Shown: one piece after another, positions 8,172 to 17,493 of the stretch
How positions within the stretch are numbered: position 1 is the first letter of the stretch
Layout of the letters: each line of letters starts with the position of its first letter
NCBI GenBank assembly: GCA_003152315.1
Contig: PLZV01000051.1
Span: forward strand, 62,001 to 126,000
Length of the DNA stretch: 64,000 bases
Reading direction: 5' to 3'
Source: Verrucomicrobiota bacterium
GTDB taxonomy: Bacteria > Verrucomicrobiota > Verrucomicrobiia > Palsa-1439
The notes under the pieces: model-generated
Seen by the model: the letters and a program-made list of their open reading frames with translations, nothing else
What the model was told of the DNA's origin: nothing
Database searches by the model: none
Position numbers and translations under genes: made by a program

Positions 8172-9642
8172 GCGAAGGTTTCGCTGGTCGGGAAGCTTGC
8201 GCCGCCACGAAGGGATTTTGCCAACCGCCGCCGAGCGACTTTACCAGCGCCACCGCGGCCGCGAGTTGCTGGCCGCGCAGTTGCACAGTGGTGATCTCGA
8301 TATCCAGGGCGGTGTTTTGCGCCGTCGCCACCTCAAGATAGGTAACTAAACCGGCCCGGTAACGGTTGTCGGCAATTTCGAGCTGCTTGCGGGCCGCCAG
8401 CAACGCCGCGCTTTCCGCATCGCATTGGATAGTGAGAAAATTCTGGGCGGCAAGATTGTCTTCCACGTCGGCAAACGCCGCCAGCACAACTTGGCGGTAA
8501 TTGGCCACCGTCTCTTCATAGGCCGCCCGGGCGAAGCGGAGATTGGCCCGGTTTTTTCCTCCCTCGAAGAGTGGCAACGTCAGTGACGGACCAACAGACC
8601 AAAACCGGCTTTGCCAGTTGAACACTGTCCCGGCATTCAGACTTTCAAAACCGCCCAGACCGTTGAACTGAATCGTCGGAAAGAACGCGCCCTTGGCTAC
8701 GCCAATGCTCGCGTTCGCGGCGGCCATCCGGCGCTCGGCGGCGGAAACGTCGGGTCGGCGCTCGAGCAACTCCGACGGTAAACCAGGCGGAATGACCGGT
8801 GGCGCGGCATCGAGCGGTCGTTCTGCCACGGCAAACGTGGAAGCGGGTTGACCGGTCAACACGGCGAGAGCATGTTCGAATTGCGCGCGCTGCAGCATGG
8901 TGCCCGGGAGCTCTGCCTGCGTCGTCTTGAGCACCGTTTCGGCCTGGGCCACGTCCAGGTCCGTCGCAATCCCACCGCTACGACGGTTCTGCGTCAGTTC
9001 GAGCGATTTTTGGAAAACTTCAATATCTGATCGGAGTAACGCCGTCTGGGCGTCGAGGGTGCGCAGCGTAAAATAGTCTGTGGCCACTTCGGCCTGGATC
9101 CCCAACCTGACCGTCTCCAAATCATCGAGGCTGGCCTGTTCCTGAGACCTTGATGATTCAACACTGCGCCGCACCCGCCCCCAGAGGTCCACTTCGTACG
9201 TGAGGTCGATCGGCGCTGTAAATGTATTGAAGGAGAAAGTCTGGCTCTTGCCCGCGGCCTTTCCATTGAGGGGTCGGTTCCTCGAGTCGCCCTCACGCGT
9301 GGCCGATGGCGAGAAGTCAAAATGTGGAAACAATCCGGCCCGGGTGACATCTGTCAGCGCGCGCGCCTGGTCGAAAGCCGCAACTGCCGCCTTGAGTTGC
9401 TGATTGGCCGCCGCGGCGTTGGTTTCCAAGCGGGTCAAATCCGCGTCGCCAAACATCTCCCACCAGTTGCCCTTGGGCCGACCGGCTTGCGGCTCGGCAA
9501 CTTTCCATTCATTGGTCGCGCCCGAGTAGGCGCCGGGCATGATAACGGCGGCTTCCGGACGTTTGTAGTCCGGGCCAACCGCGCAGCCCGCCACCAGGAG
9601 ACCTACAATCACCGCAAGAATTCTCTGCTGTGCAATTCTCAT
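8152..9642 (-). CDS. RND efflux outer-membrane lipoprotein, NodT/OprM type
   Basis: A 496-residue TolC-fold outer-membrane channel. A lipobox LLVAGC near residue 20 is followed by the NodT signature VGPDYKRP. Two repeats of coiled-coil-forming helices surround beta segments such as DLTYEVDLWGRVRRSVE and the later FFPTIQFNGLGG. It forms the exit duct of the tripartite pump. The start ATG overlaps the stop of the membrane-fusion gene (ATGA at 9639..9642), giving the order pump, adaptor, channel. Its 3' end runs 20 bp into the convergent gene at 7272..8171. Confidence 0.93.
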   Translation of the reverse strand: MRIAQQRILAVIVGLLVAGCAVGPDYKRPEAAVIMPGAYSGATNEWKVAEPQAGRPKGNWWEMFGDADLTRLETNAAAANQQLKAAVAAFDQARALTDVTRAGLFPHFDFSPSATREGDSRNRPLNGKAAGKSQTFSFNTFTAPIDLTYEVDLWGRVRRSVESSRSQEQASLDDLETVRLGIQAEVATDYFTLRTLDAQTALLRSDIEVFQKSLELTQNRRSGGIATDLDVAQAETVLKTTQAELPGTMLQRAQFEHALAVLTGQPASTFAVAERPLDAAPPVIPPGLPSELLERRPDVSAAERRMAAANASIGVAKGAFFPTIQFNGLGGFESLNAGTVFNWQSRFWSVGPSLTLPLFEGGKNRANLRFARAAYEETVANYRQVVLAAFADVEDNLAAQNFLTIQCDAESAALLAARKQLEIADNRYRAGLVTYLEVATAQNTALDIEITTVQLRGQQLAAAVALVKSLGGGWQNPFVAAQASRPAKPSLTRKND

Positions 9643-10865
9643 TTGCTGGTGACCGTCTTGGGCGCTTCCGCGATGCGGACGGTCGTGCCGCTGACCAGCG
9701 AGTCCGACGGATTGACGATGACCTGGTCGCTGGCGCTGACGCCGGACAGCACCTCGACTTTCTGACCAAAATCACGACCGATCTGCACATTGTGCAAGTC
9801 AACCTTGCCGTCGGGTCCCACAACACCGACCTGCAGGCCCTGGGCACGGAACAACAATGTGTTCGACGGCAATGTCAGCGTTGCGCTGGGTGCTGTGTCG
9901 AGAAAGCGTACCTGGGCGTAGCTGCCCGGGAGGATTTCATTCTTGGAGTTGTCTACTTCCAGTTCGGTCAGCAACGTGCGTGAATCCGTCGCCATCGCTC
10001 CCGAGGTCGTGACAACCTTTGCCGGAAAGACGCGACCGGGCATTTCGGGAATCAGCACTTCTGCCGATTGGCCCGGAGCGATGCCGTGAGAGGCCGTCTG
10101 CGGCACGCGCACGTAGACGCGTAGTGTTTCGGTCTGTGCCAGTCGGAAAAGCTCCTTGCTGCTGCCCGCCACGATGAGGTCGCCGACATCGGTATTACGC
10201 GCCGTGATCGTTCCGGCAAACGGAGCTGTGACCCGCGCAAAAGAGACGAGCTGCTCCAGGCGATGAACGTTGGCGCGTGCGGCCTCTACGGTCGCGGTCT
10301 TGAGCTTAAAGTCCGCCTGCTTCTCGGCGTTTTCCTGCTCGCTGACACTGGAGGTCTTGAGTAGGTCAGCCCAGCGATCAGCGGTGGTCTTCGCCAAAGC
10401 CAGAGCCGCGTCTGACTCCGCGAGTTGGGCACGGGCCTGGTCGAGTTGTTGGTCCAGGTCCGGTATGTCGATTTCGGCAATCAACTGGCCGGCCTCGACA
10501 TGTGCGCCAATATCCACAAGCCAGCGCTTGAGATAACCGTTGGCCCGGGCGAAAATCGGCGCTTCGACCAGGGGTTTGACCTCCGCTGGCAGCAAAAGAC
10601 CGCCGGGAGATTCACTCGGCGTGGGCGACACGACCCGAACCGTGGGAGTGGCCAGATCGAGTGTCTCGGCGCGCACTACCGTGCGTTGATGCCAGCGCGG
10701 GATAAAGCCGATGATGAATCCAACCAGAATCAGCGCCGCGACGATGCCCCCAACGCGGCGCAGGTTGATCCGCGACTTCCCGCCTTCCTGGCCAAGCGGC
10801 GCGATGGGCGACGCCTGTCCCTTGGTTTCCGGGGATTGTGTTGGACTGTTCTCAAGCGAGTTCAT
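9639..10865 (-). CDS. RND efflux membrane-fusion (adaptor) subunit
   Basis: A 408-residue periplasmic adaptor with one N-terminal membrane anchor (GGIVAALILVGFIIGFI). The lipoyl-like half motif FARANGYLKRWLVDIGAHVEAGQLIAEID is followed by a coiled-coil hairpin (about residues 135-210), then the beta-barrel VTAPFAGTITARNTDVGDLI and a membrane-proximal domain. It bridges the inner-membrane pump and the outer-membrane channel. It lies 12 bp after the pump gene and overlaps the channel gene, so it is firmly in the same operon. Confidence 0.93.
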   Translation of the reverse strand: MNSLENSPTQSPETKGQASPIAPLGQEGGKSRINLRRVGGIVAALILVGFIIGFIPRWHQRTVVRAETLDLATPTVRVVSPTPSESPGGLLLPAEVKPLVEAPIFARANGYLKRWLVDIGAHVEAGQLIAEIDIPDLDQQLDQARAQLAESDAALALAKTTADRWADLLKTSSVSEQENAEKQADFKLKTATVEAARANVHRLEQLVSFARVTAPFAGTITARNTDVGDLIVAGSSKELFRLAQTETLRVYVRVPQTASHGIAPGQSAEVLIPEMPGRVFPAKVVTTSGAMATDSRTLLTELEVDNSKNEILPGSYAQVRFLDTAPSATLTLPSNTLLFRAQGLQVGVVGPDGKVDLHNVQIGRDFGQKVEVLSGVSASDQVIVNPSDSLVSGTTVRIAEAPKTVTSK

Positions 10866-10877
10866 AACAACGTTTCC

Positions 10878-13800
10878 TCATGTATGTACCGTAGTTGGCA
10901 GAATGCCGTGTGACGCTATCACCGCGTCGACTCTCTCCTGGTCCGAGGTCGTCGCGTGACGGCGCAACAGGCTGAACACGACCGGCACGAAAAAGAGCGT
11001 GGCAAACGTGGCAACCACCAGGCCGCCGATGACCGCGCGCCCCAGTGGCGCATTCTGCTCGCCACCTTCCCCGAGGCCCAGGGCCATGGGAAGCATGCCA
11101 ATGATCATGGCCAGCGCCGTCATCATTACCGGACGTAAACGGCCCACACCGGCCTCCCAGGCCGAATGTAACGGGTCATGTCCCTCCCGCAAGTGGTTTC
11201 GCGCGAAAGTGACGACCAGGACGGAATTCGCCGTGGCGACGCCGAGGCTCATGATGGCGCCCATTAACGCGGGGACGCTCGCCGTGGTGACCGTAATGTG
11301 CAACGCCCAGACCACGCCGGCGAGTGCGCCCGGCAGTGCGGTGATGATGATGAATGGGTCGAGCCAACTCTGGAAGTTCACGACCAGGAGTAAATAGATG
11401 AGCGCAATGGCCATCACCAGGCCGATGCTTAGCCCGATGAAGCTGGAGTGCATGGTTTCAGCCTGCCCGCGCACCAGGATGAGATTGCCTCGCGGCAGTT
11501 CTTTTTCTGCCTGCTTGATGAGCGGCTGGATGTCCCGCAACACCCCGCCCAGGTCGCGCCCGCTGACGCCGCCGAAGATATCGATCACCGGCCTAACGTC
11601 GTAGTGGGAAATGACCGGTGGACCAGTAGCCCGCTTGAAACTGGCAAGATTGGAGAGCAATTGGCCATTCCCCGCGCCAGGTTGACTGGCGCTTACCGGC
11701 ATCGAGTTGAGGTCGGTCAATGAACTCATCCGGTATTCCGGGGCACGGACGTTCAGTAGATACTGGATGCCAAGACCAGCATTGAGCCAGTAAGAAGGCG
11801 CCACCTGGCTGCTGCCGCTGAGGTTCAGCAACACCGAGTTGGCAACGTCGCTCTCGGTCAGCCCCATCTCGGACGCCTTCGTACGGTCGATCGCGAACTC
11901 GAGTCTCGGTCGGTCGCTGGGTTGCTGGATGCGCACGTCCACCGCGCCGGGAACCCGTCGTAGGTTGTCCATCAGGCGCGCGGCAATCTCGCGGTTCTTG
12001 ACCTGGTCACGGCCGACAATCTGGATATCAAACGGAGCCGGCAGACCGAAGTTGATCGTCTGGCTGACGATGTCCGCGGGCAGGAAGTAAAATGTCGTGC
12101 CCGGAAAATCACGGTTCAAGCGCAAACGCAGGCGCCGGACATATTCCGGGGTGGGCCGATGACCCTCCTTGAGCGAAACCAAAATATCCGCATCACCCGG
12201 TCCCACGAAACCGCTGTCGCTATAGCTGAGGTTGATGCCCGAATTCGGCAAACCGATGTTGTCGAGAATGCCGTGCAATTCTTCGCCCGGGATCTCGCGG
12301 CGAATGTCAGCCTCAATCTCGTCGATGGCCTTGGCGGTCTCCTCAATGCGCGTACCGCTGCGAACGCGCGCGTGCAACCGGAACGTCCCCGCGTCAACCG
12401 AGGGAAAAAAATCCTGTCCGAGCATGGGTACCAGCAAACACGTACCGAGGCAGAACGCCAGGAACACCACCGTGAAAGCGACCCGATGCTCAAAAACGAT
12501 GCCGAGAGAGACCCCATAGTTCTCGCGCAGTTTACCAAACCCCTTCTCGAAACGGACCTGCAACCGGGCGAACGGACGCATCCACGGCGCGACCTTGTTG
12601 GGATCGGCGCCATGACCGTGGTACTCCACATTGCGATAGAACCACATCACCATTGTCGGCACCAACGTTCGCGACAGCGCATAGCTAGCCAGCATCGCGA
12701 ACACCACCGCTTCGGCCAGCGGCACGAACAAATAGCGCGCCACGCCCGCCAGGAAAAACATCGGGACGAACACAATGCAAATGCACAGCGTGGAGACGAA
12801 CGCCGGCAGGGCGATCTCCTGCGCGCCGTCCAAAATTGCCTGGATGGTCGGTTTGCCCAGCGCCATTTGACGGTGGACATTCTCCAACTCAACGGTCGCA
12901 TCGTCCACGAGAATGCCGACGGCCAGCGCCAGTCCGCCCAACGTCATCAGGTTGATCGTTTCTCCCAGTGCGCTGAGAGTGGCCAGCGAGACCAACACCG
13001 AAAGCGGAATCGAGAGGGCAATGATGACCGTGCCCCGCCACGAACCCAGGAACAAAAGGATCATGATCGCCGTCAGGCACGCGGCGATCACGCCCTCGCG
13101 GACCACGCCCGAGATGGCGGCGCGCACGAAAATCGACTGATCGATGAATTGTTTCACGATCAGTTTATCGGAGACAGTCTTCATCGTCGCGGCCATGGCC
13201 TGCTTGATGCCGTTGGCGACGCTCAGAGTCGAGGCTGTTCCGGTCTTGAGAATACTAATCAAAACACTGCGAACGCCGTCCTGGCGGACAACATTCTGCT
13301 GGGGCAGATATCCATCGCGTACCTGGGCCACATCGCGAATGCGAATCACCGCCCCGTTGATGGTCTTAATCGGCAGGTCATTCAACTCATCCAGTAATTT
13401 CGGGCTGGTGTTGAGGTTGATGTCGTATTCCGTCGAGCCGATCTTCGCCGTGCCACCGGGCAGTACGAAATTCTGGAGGCTAAGGGCCGTAACGACATCC
13501 TGTGGTGAAAGATTCTGGGACTGCAGCGCCTTCAGGTTGAGGTCCACCGAGACCAGCCGTTGCTTGCCGCCGAAAGGGAACGGGATGGCAGCCCCCTGCA
13601 CGGTGATCAAGCCGATGCGAATCTGGTTCACACTGGTGTCAAAAATCTCCTGCTCGGAGAGCGTCTGACTGCTCACACCGTACTGGATGATGGGGACCGT
13701 GGACGCGTTATACTGGATAACAAGCGGCGGTGTGGTCCCGGGTGGTAACGCGCGCAAAACAGTTTGTGATATGGCCGTGCACTGGGCCACGCCCGCGTCC

Positions 13801-14105
13801 ACCGAGGTTCCCTGTCGGAAGAACACTTTGATGATGCCAATCCCGAAATAGGAGGAAGACTCAATGTGCTCGATATTGTTAACCGTGGTGGTCAGCGCCC
13901 GCTCTTCATTGTAGACGATGCGGTTTTCCATATCGACCGCATTCAAACCCGTATAGTTCCAGATGATGCTGACCACGGGGATATTAATGGCCGGAAAAAT
14001 GTCCGTCGGCGTGCGCAGCAGGATGAACGGCGTCAGGAGCAAGAGCAGCAGTGCCGCTACGACAAAGGTATAAGGACGGCGGAGCGCTAGCTTGACGATC
14101 CACAT
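10878..14105 (-). CDS. RND multidrug efflux pump (AcrB/HAE1 family)
   Basis: A 1075-residue inner-membrane proton antiporter with the 12-helix RND layout: TM1 near residues 12-30, a large periplasmic loop, TM2-6, a second loop, TM7-12. TM4 holds VGILVDDATVELENVHRQ with the paired Asp residues of the proton relay. The second half has GAIMSLGVATANSVLVVTFA and RLRPVMMTALAMIIGMLPMALGLGEGGEQNAPLGRAVIGG, typical of HAE1/HAE2 pumps. The family exports drugs, dyes or aromatic compounds; there are no CusA-type Met relay features to suggest metal. It is the first gene of the pump operon, downstream of the TetR gene, with an operator-like palindrome 46 bp before its start. Confidence 0.93.
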   Translation of the reverse strand: MWIVKLALRRPYTFVVAALLLLLLTPFILLRTPTDIFPAINIPVVSIIWNYTGLNAVDMENRIVYNEERALTTTVNNIEHIESSSYFGIGIIKVFFRQGTSVDAGVAQCTAISQTVLRALPPGTTPPLVIQYNASTVPIIQYGVSSQTLSEQEIFDTSVNQIRIGLITVQGAAIPFPFGGKQRLVSVDLNLKALQSQNLSPQDVVTALSLQNFVLPGGTAKIGSTEYDINLNTSPKLLDELNDLPIKTINGAVIRIRDVAQVRDGYLPQQNVVRQDGVRSVLISILKTGTASTLSVANGIKQAMAATMKTVSDKLIVKQFIDQSIFVRAAISGVVREGVIAACLTAIMILLFLGSWRGTVIIALSIPLSVLVSLATLSALGETINLMTLGGLALAVGILVDDATVELENVHRQMALGKPTIQAILDGAQEIALPAFVSTLCICIVFVPMFFLAGVARYLFVPLAEAVVFAMLASYALSRTLVPTMVMWFYRNVEYHGHGADPNKVAPWMRPFARLQVRFEKGFGKLRENYGVSLGIVFEHRVAFTVVFLAFCLGTCLLVPMLGQDFFPSVDAGTFRLHARVRSGTRIEETAKAIDEIEADIRREIPGEELHGILDNIGLPNSGINLSYSDSGFVGPGDADILVSLKEGHRPTPEYVRRLRLRLNRDFPGTTFYFLPADIVSQTINFGLPAPFDIQIVGRDQVKNREIAARLMDNLRRVPGAVDVRIQQPSDRPRLEFAIDRTKASEMGLTESDVANSVLLNLSGSSQVAPSYWLNAGLGIQYLLNVRAPEYRMSSLTDLNSMPVSASQPGAGNGQLLSNLASFKRATGPPVISHYDVRPVIDIFGGVSGRDLGGVLRDIQPLIKQAEKELPRGNLILVRGQAETMHSSFIGLSIGLVMAIALIYLLLVVNFQSWLDPFIIITALPGALAGVVWALHITVTTASVPALMGAIMSLGVATANSVLVVTFARNHLREGHDPLHSAWEAGVGRLRPVMMTALAMIIGMLPMALGLGEGGEQNAPLGRAVIGGLVVATFATLFFVPVVFSLLRRHATTSDQERVDAVIASHGILPTTVHT

Positions 14106-14150
14106 GGCGTCCTCCGCAATCCGCTACGATAGCAATTCGTGTTCATGTTG

Positions 14151-14166
14151 TTGACCGGACGGTCTA
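14151..14166. promoter_or_regulatory. Operator-like palindrome before the efflux operon
   Basis: TTGACCGGACGGTCTA is an imperfect inverted repeat (TTGACCG / CGGTCTA) in the 64-bp gap between the tetR stop and the pump start. It agrees at 11 of 16 positions with the perfect palindrome upstream of tetR. As I recall it, the NemR operator of E. coli is TAGACC-N4-GGTCTA, which this site nearly matches. Binding by the adjacent regulator is inferred. Confidence 0.6.
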
Positions 14167-14169
14167 GCA

Positions 14170-14799
14170 TTACGGCTGATGGCTTGGTGTGCCCGTAATG
14201 ACCTTTTCGGACGCGCCAATCAGTCGAAAGATCGTCGGCTTCAAGTGGCGGATGATTCCCAGGTCATTTTCGATTTTTGCCTGCAAGAGCACCCCCAGAA
14301 CGCTGCCGTACAGATCACGGGCTTTGCCGTCACAGTCCTGCTCCGGCACCAGCCCTTCCCGGACGGCGTCCCGGATTGCCGCCGCGAGATACTTGCAGCG
14401 CCACTCCATAATCTGGAGCGATTTCTTCCGTATTTTTTCATCCTGCGTACTCAACTCGGAGCCCAGGGAAGTGAAAGCACAGCCGCAAACCCTGCCAAAT
14501 TTTTGCATTTGCCGATTCTGTTGCTCATAAACAAAATCGCAATATCCCGCCAATCGTTCCAGCGGCGCTGTCTGCGATGAAAAAATACGGTCCAGATCGG
14601 GTCGCAACTTTTGCCAATGGCCGTCGATGGCTGCGACCGCCAAATCCGACTTCGACGGGAAGAAATGATAAAAGCTTCCCTTCTTTGCGCCCGCCCGCTC
14701 GCAAATGTGATCCACACTTACCGATCCGTAGCTCTGTTCCCAAATGAGCTGCATGGCAGTATCCAACAGCTTCTGCTTGGTATCGCATTCAGTCTTCAT
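14170..14799 (-). CDS. TetR/AcrR-family repressor, NemR-like
   Basis: A 209-residue transcription factor. The N-terminal HTH reads KQKLLDTAMQLIWEQSYGSVSVDHICERAGAKKGSFYHFF in segments, with the recognition helix KGSFYHFF shared with NemR and its relatives. The C-terminal domain has VCGCAFTSLGSELS, where NemR has its GC...SAE segment with the redox-active Cys. That suggests sensing of electrophiles, quinones or hypochlorite, but this is inferred from similarity. It sits directly upstream of the RND operon on the same strand. Its own start is preceded by a perfect 16-bp palindrome, so autoregulation is likely. Confidence 0.85.
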   Translation of the reverse strand: MKTECDTKQKLLDTAMQLIWEQSYGSVSVDHICERAGAKKGSFYHFFPSKSDLAVAAIDGHWQKLRPDLDRIFSSQTAPLERLAGYCDFVYEQQNRQMQKFGRVCGCAFTSLGSELSTQDEKIRKKSLQIMEWRCKYLAAAIRDAVREGLVPEQDCDGKARDLYGSVLGVLLQAKIENDLGIIRHLKPTIFRLIGASEKVITGTPSHQP

Positions 14800-14828
14800 A
14801 CTTCAACAATGTCCAATCATCGCTTGAG

Positions 14829-14844
14829 TTGACTGATCAGTCAA
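14829..14844. promoter_or_regulatory. Perfect 16-bp palindrome upstream of tetR
   Basis: TTGACTGATCAGTCAA equals its own reverse complement. It is centred 37 bp upstream of the tetR start codon, a usual place for an autorepressor operator. The related site at 14151..14166 stands before the pump operon. Confidence 0.7.
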
Positions 14845-15010
14845 ATGGAAAAAATCAGCGTTGAAAAACTATCTGCGTTTAGCGGTGTTACTGTATAGAG
14901 TAGCCCGAGGCATCTCGCGGTTGTTTGTGGATGAGAATGAAGGAGTTATACTGTTGCATCTAACAGGTGCGCGGGTATGTTTGTCTAAGAGAAATACAAG
15001 GAGCTGAAAT

Positions 15011-15760
15011 ATGAAATATCATTCTGTTAGCCTGACAGCGGTGGCGATTGGACTTCTCCTCGTGGGGTGCGAAACCCCTTCGGGTCGTCCGGACAACACG
15101 GCGACAGGTGCGTTGGTTGGCGGTGCGACCGGCGCGGGCATTGGGGCTATTGCTGGCGGCCGTCATGCGGGTGAAGGCGCATTGATCGGCGGTGCGATTG
15201 GGGCACTCACCGGCGCCATCGTTGGGAATTCCGTCGACCAGCAGCAACGGGAACGAGTGCGCGAATATTCCCCGCAAACGTTGGTGCGCATCGACCAGGG
15301 TCAACCGCTGGGAACAGTGGACATCAAGGCTCTGGCGAAGGCGGGCGTCAGCGACGAGGTCATCATCAGCCAGATTCGCAATTCGCACACGGCCTACCAC
15401 CTGAGCACCGCCGAGATCATCGACCTGAAGGATGCCGGCGTCAGCGAGCGGGTCATCGACGTCATGATCAACACGGCCAGCGGCGCCGACGCAGGACCCC
15501 CACCGCCACCTCCGTCCACGCAATATGAAGAGGTCGTGGTGGCCCAGCCTCCACCACCGCCAATCGTGGAAGAATACTACTATCCGGCGCCGGGCCCGGG
15601 CTACGTATGGGTCGGTGGCTATTGGGGATGGTACGGCGGACGCTGGATGTGGGTGCGAGGCCGCTGGGCCTGGCCGCCCCATCGCCATGCCGTTTGGGTT
15701 GGGGGCTATTACGAACATCGCGGCGGCAGCGGCGTGTGGATCTCCGGCCACTGGAGATGA
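15011..15760 (+). CDS. Glycine-zipper lipoprotein with WxxGxW repeats
   Basis: A 249-residue predicted outer-membrane lipoprotein. The signal peptide ends in the lipobox LLLVGC. A glycine-zipper segment (GALVGGATGAGIGAIAGG, then a second copy GALIGGAIGALTGAIVG) suggests membrane-inserting helices. A helical region after residue 75 and a Pro-rich linker lead to a C-terminal block with YVWVGGYWGW, GRWMWVRGRWAW and AVWVGGYYEH, the YxWxGxW-type repeats. An AAGGAG Shine-Dalgarno sequence lies 7 bases before the ATG. A role in envelope stress or outer-membrane integrity is usual for glycine-zipper lipoproteins but is not shown here. Confidence 0.8.
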   Translation: MKYHSVSLTAVAIGLLLVGCETPSGRPDNTATGALVGGATGAGIGAIAGGRHAGEGALIGGAIGALTGAIVGNSVDQQQRERVREYSPQTLVRIDQGQPLGTVDIKALAKAGVSDEVIISQIRNSHTAYHLSTAEIIDLKDAGVSERVIDVMINTASGADAGPPPPPPSTQYEEVVVAQPPPPPIVEEYYYPAPGPGYVWVGGYWGWYGGRWMWVRGRWAWPPHRHAVWVGGYYEHRGGSGVWISGHWR

Positions 15761-15820
15761 CCGGCGCGGCGTAGCTAAATTCGTTTCGCGGTTGAGTTTT
15801 TCCTGATTGCGGAGCAAGGT

Positions 15821-16858
15821 GTGGCGGCCAGTGGAAACGGCCGCGAAATGGGAATGAAACCTTCCTCCAAAGATCTGGCGGTCCTTTATTACCAGTTGGG
15901 GACGATGCTGCAAGCGGGTGTCCCGATCCGAAATGCGCTCAGGTCGCTACAGGAAACCGGGCCGCGTCCGCTGCGCAAAACTGTCGCGTTTCTAGGCGAG
16001 CGCGTTCAGGAAGGCGAGCCCCTGCATCAGGCTGTCGCCCAGTGCCCACATTGCCGTTTTGCCCGCCTCGATCAGCATACTCTCGCCGTCAGCGAACAGA
16101 GCGGGGCCCTGGACGTGGGACTCTTGTCTCTCGGCAACTACTACGAGAATCTGGCGCGAGCGCGGCGCAAAATGATTTCTGCTTCGATGTTTCCCGCCTT
16201 AATACTGATGGTGGCGGTATTCGTCTCCCATCTTCCCGCCCTCGTCGCGGGCGCAATGGGGCAGGGAAACTACGGATTGTCGGAGTACTTGCGTGACACG
16301 GTCGGGTTCCTCATTCTTCTTGCCGTCGCGATTTGCGCCATGGGCTGGTTGATCCGCACCGCTCTTAAGACCCCCAAGCTGGATCTGGTGATAGACCGAT
16401 TCATCCGCCACGTGCCGCTGTTTGGCCGCGTGCGATTTGATTATGCCCTGAGCCAGTGGATCTCTTCGGTTCGATTGATGCTCAAAGCCGGTTTTGGCGT
16501 CGTGCCCGCACTCGAGTTCTCCAGCAAGACCATCAATAGCCCACAGATCGCCCACGCCTACGACATTGCCCGCCCCCTCATCGACAGCCAGTTGGAAGTC
16601 AGCCGCGCGCTGCAGGCCACCGGCGTTTTCCCGGAGCAACTGATCCAATTTTGGGCGACGGGAGAACAAAGTGGTCGTCTGGACGACATGCTGGACCGGC
16701 TGGCGCAGCATTACGAGGAACGCTGGCGTCAGAGCCTGGATCTTCTCAGCAGTTGGCTCCCGCGGATCGCCTATGGACTCGTCTGCGTGTATATGATTTT
16801 CCAAATGGCGAATCTGCTCGGCCCCCTTATCGGCGCTTATTCAGAAGCACTGCAGTAA
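15821..16858 (+). CDS. GspF/PilC-like type II secretion inner-membrane protein
   Basis: A 345-residue polytopic protein with two T2SSF-type helical repeats, LAVLYYQLGTMLQAGVPIRNAL and later ISSVRLMLKAGFGVVPALEFSS, each followed by membrane helices (near residues 130-150, 165-185 and 320-340). PilC/GspF proteins form the platform under the secretion or pilus ATPase. At 345 residues it is somewhat shorter than typical (about 400). The GTG at 15821 follows GGAG by about 7 bases; internal ATGs ten and twelve codons later are alternatives. The only related genes nearby are a PilT-type ATPase (23643) and a prepilin (5942); no GspD/E/G set is present. Confidence 0.75.
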   Translation: MAASGNGREMGMKPSSKDLAVLYYQLGTMLQAGVPIRNALRSLQETGPRPLRKTVAFLGERVQEGEPLHQAVAQCPHCRFARLDQHTLAVSEQSGALDVGLLSLGNYYENLARARRKMISASMFPALILMVAVFVSHLPALVAGAMGQGNYGLSEYLRDTVGFLILLAVAICAMGWLIRTALKTPKLDLVIDRFIRHVPLFGRVRFDYALSQWISSVRLMLKAGFGVVPALEFSSKTINSPQIAHAYDIARPLIDSQLEVSRALQATGVFPEQLIQFWATGEQSGRLDDMLDRLAQHYEERWRQSLDLLSSWLPRIAYGLVCVYMIFQMANLLGPLIGAYSEALQ

Positions 16859-16906
16859 TGTTGATTGCCAGCGTGACTTTTTGCGCGCACGTTTGTCTAA
16901 TTAGCG

Positions 16907-17485
16907 ATGCCAGCGCCCGTCAAATGCGACGACCCTGTGTCCGCGCCTGAGATGGCAACCACGCCTTCGGCACCGCCCGCGCCCGGGTCGTGGCAGGCCC
17001 TCTACGAGCAACACTCCCGCTATGTCTATTATCTGGCCCTGCGTACGGTCGGCGATCCCGCCCTCGCCGAGGACATCACGCACGATGTGTTCTTGAAAGC
17101 CTATCGCCACCTCGACCAATTTCGCGGTCAATCCGGCCTACGGACCTGGCTGTATCGCATCACCATCAACCATTGCCAGAACGTGCAGCGCGCCTGGCAG
17201 AAGCGGAACATCATTAGCACCGGCGATCCGCAAGTATTGGACGCCGTGGCCGCCAATACGGACAGCCCCTTGCGCGTCCTGGAGATCAAGGAACTGGGAC
17301 AGAGAATCCAGCAAACGCTGGAGGCACTGCCCGACGAATACCGGTTACTACTCTTGCTTGTGGCGGACGAAAATCTGAGCTACCAGGAAATCGCGTCGCT
17401 GACGGAGCAGAGCTCCGATGCGGTGCGGGGCAAGTTGCACCGCGCCCGCCGGGCATTCGTCCTGGAATTTCAAAAGAACAGTTGA
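16907..17485 (+). CDS. ECF-type RNA polymerase sigma factor
   Basis: A 192-residue sigma factor. Region 2 is LYEQHSRYVYYLALRTVGDPALAEDITHDVFLKAYRHLDQFRGQSGLRTWLYRITINHC in segments, with the DVFLKAY and TWLYRI hallmarks. Region 4 is TLEALPDEYRLLLLLVADENLSYQEIASLTEQSSDAVRGKLHRARR. It would direct RNA polymerase to a small stress-type regulon. Its stop touches the downstream small gene, which may encode an anti-sigma-like partner although no membrane helix or ZAS motif is seen there. Autoregulation and control of the following cluster is a reasonable guess. Confidence 0.9.
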   Translation: MPAPVKCDDPVSAPEMATTPSAPPAPGSWQALYEQHSRYVYYLALRTVGDPALAEDITHDVFLKAYRHLDQFRGQSGLRTWLYRITINHCQNVQRAWQKRNIISTGDPQVLDAVAANTDSPLRVLEIKELGQRIQQTLEALPDEYRLLLLLVADENLSYQEIASLTEQSSDAVRGKLHRARRAFVLEFQKNS

Positions 17486-17493
17486 AAGGCCCT

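Noticed and set aside
12159-13397. 412-codon plus-strand frame inside the RND pump gene
   Set aside because: It is antisense to a clear AcrB-family gene, and its composition (many Arg, His, Gln) does not look like a protein.
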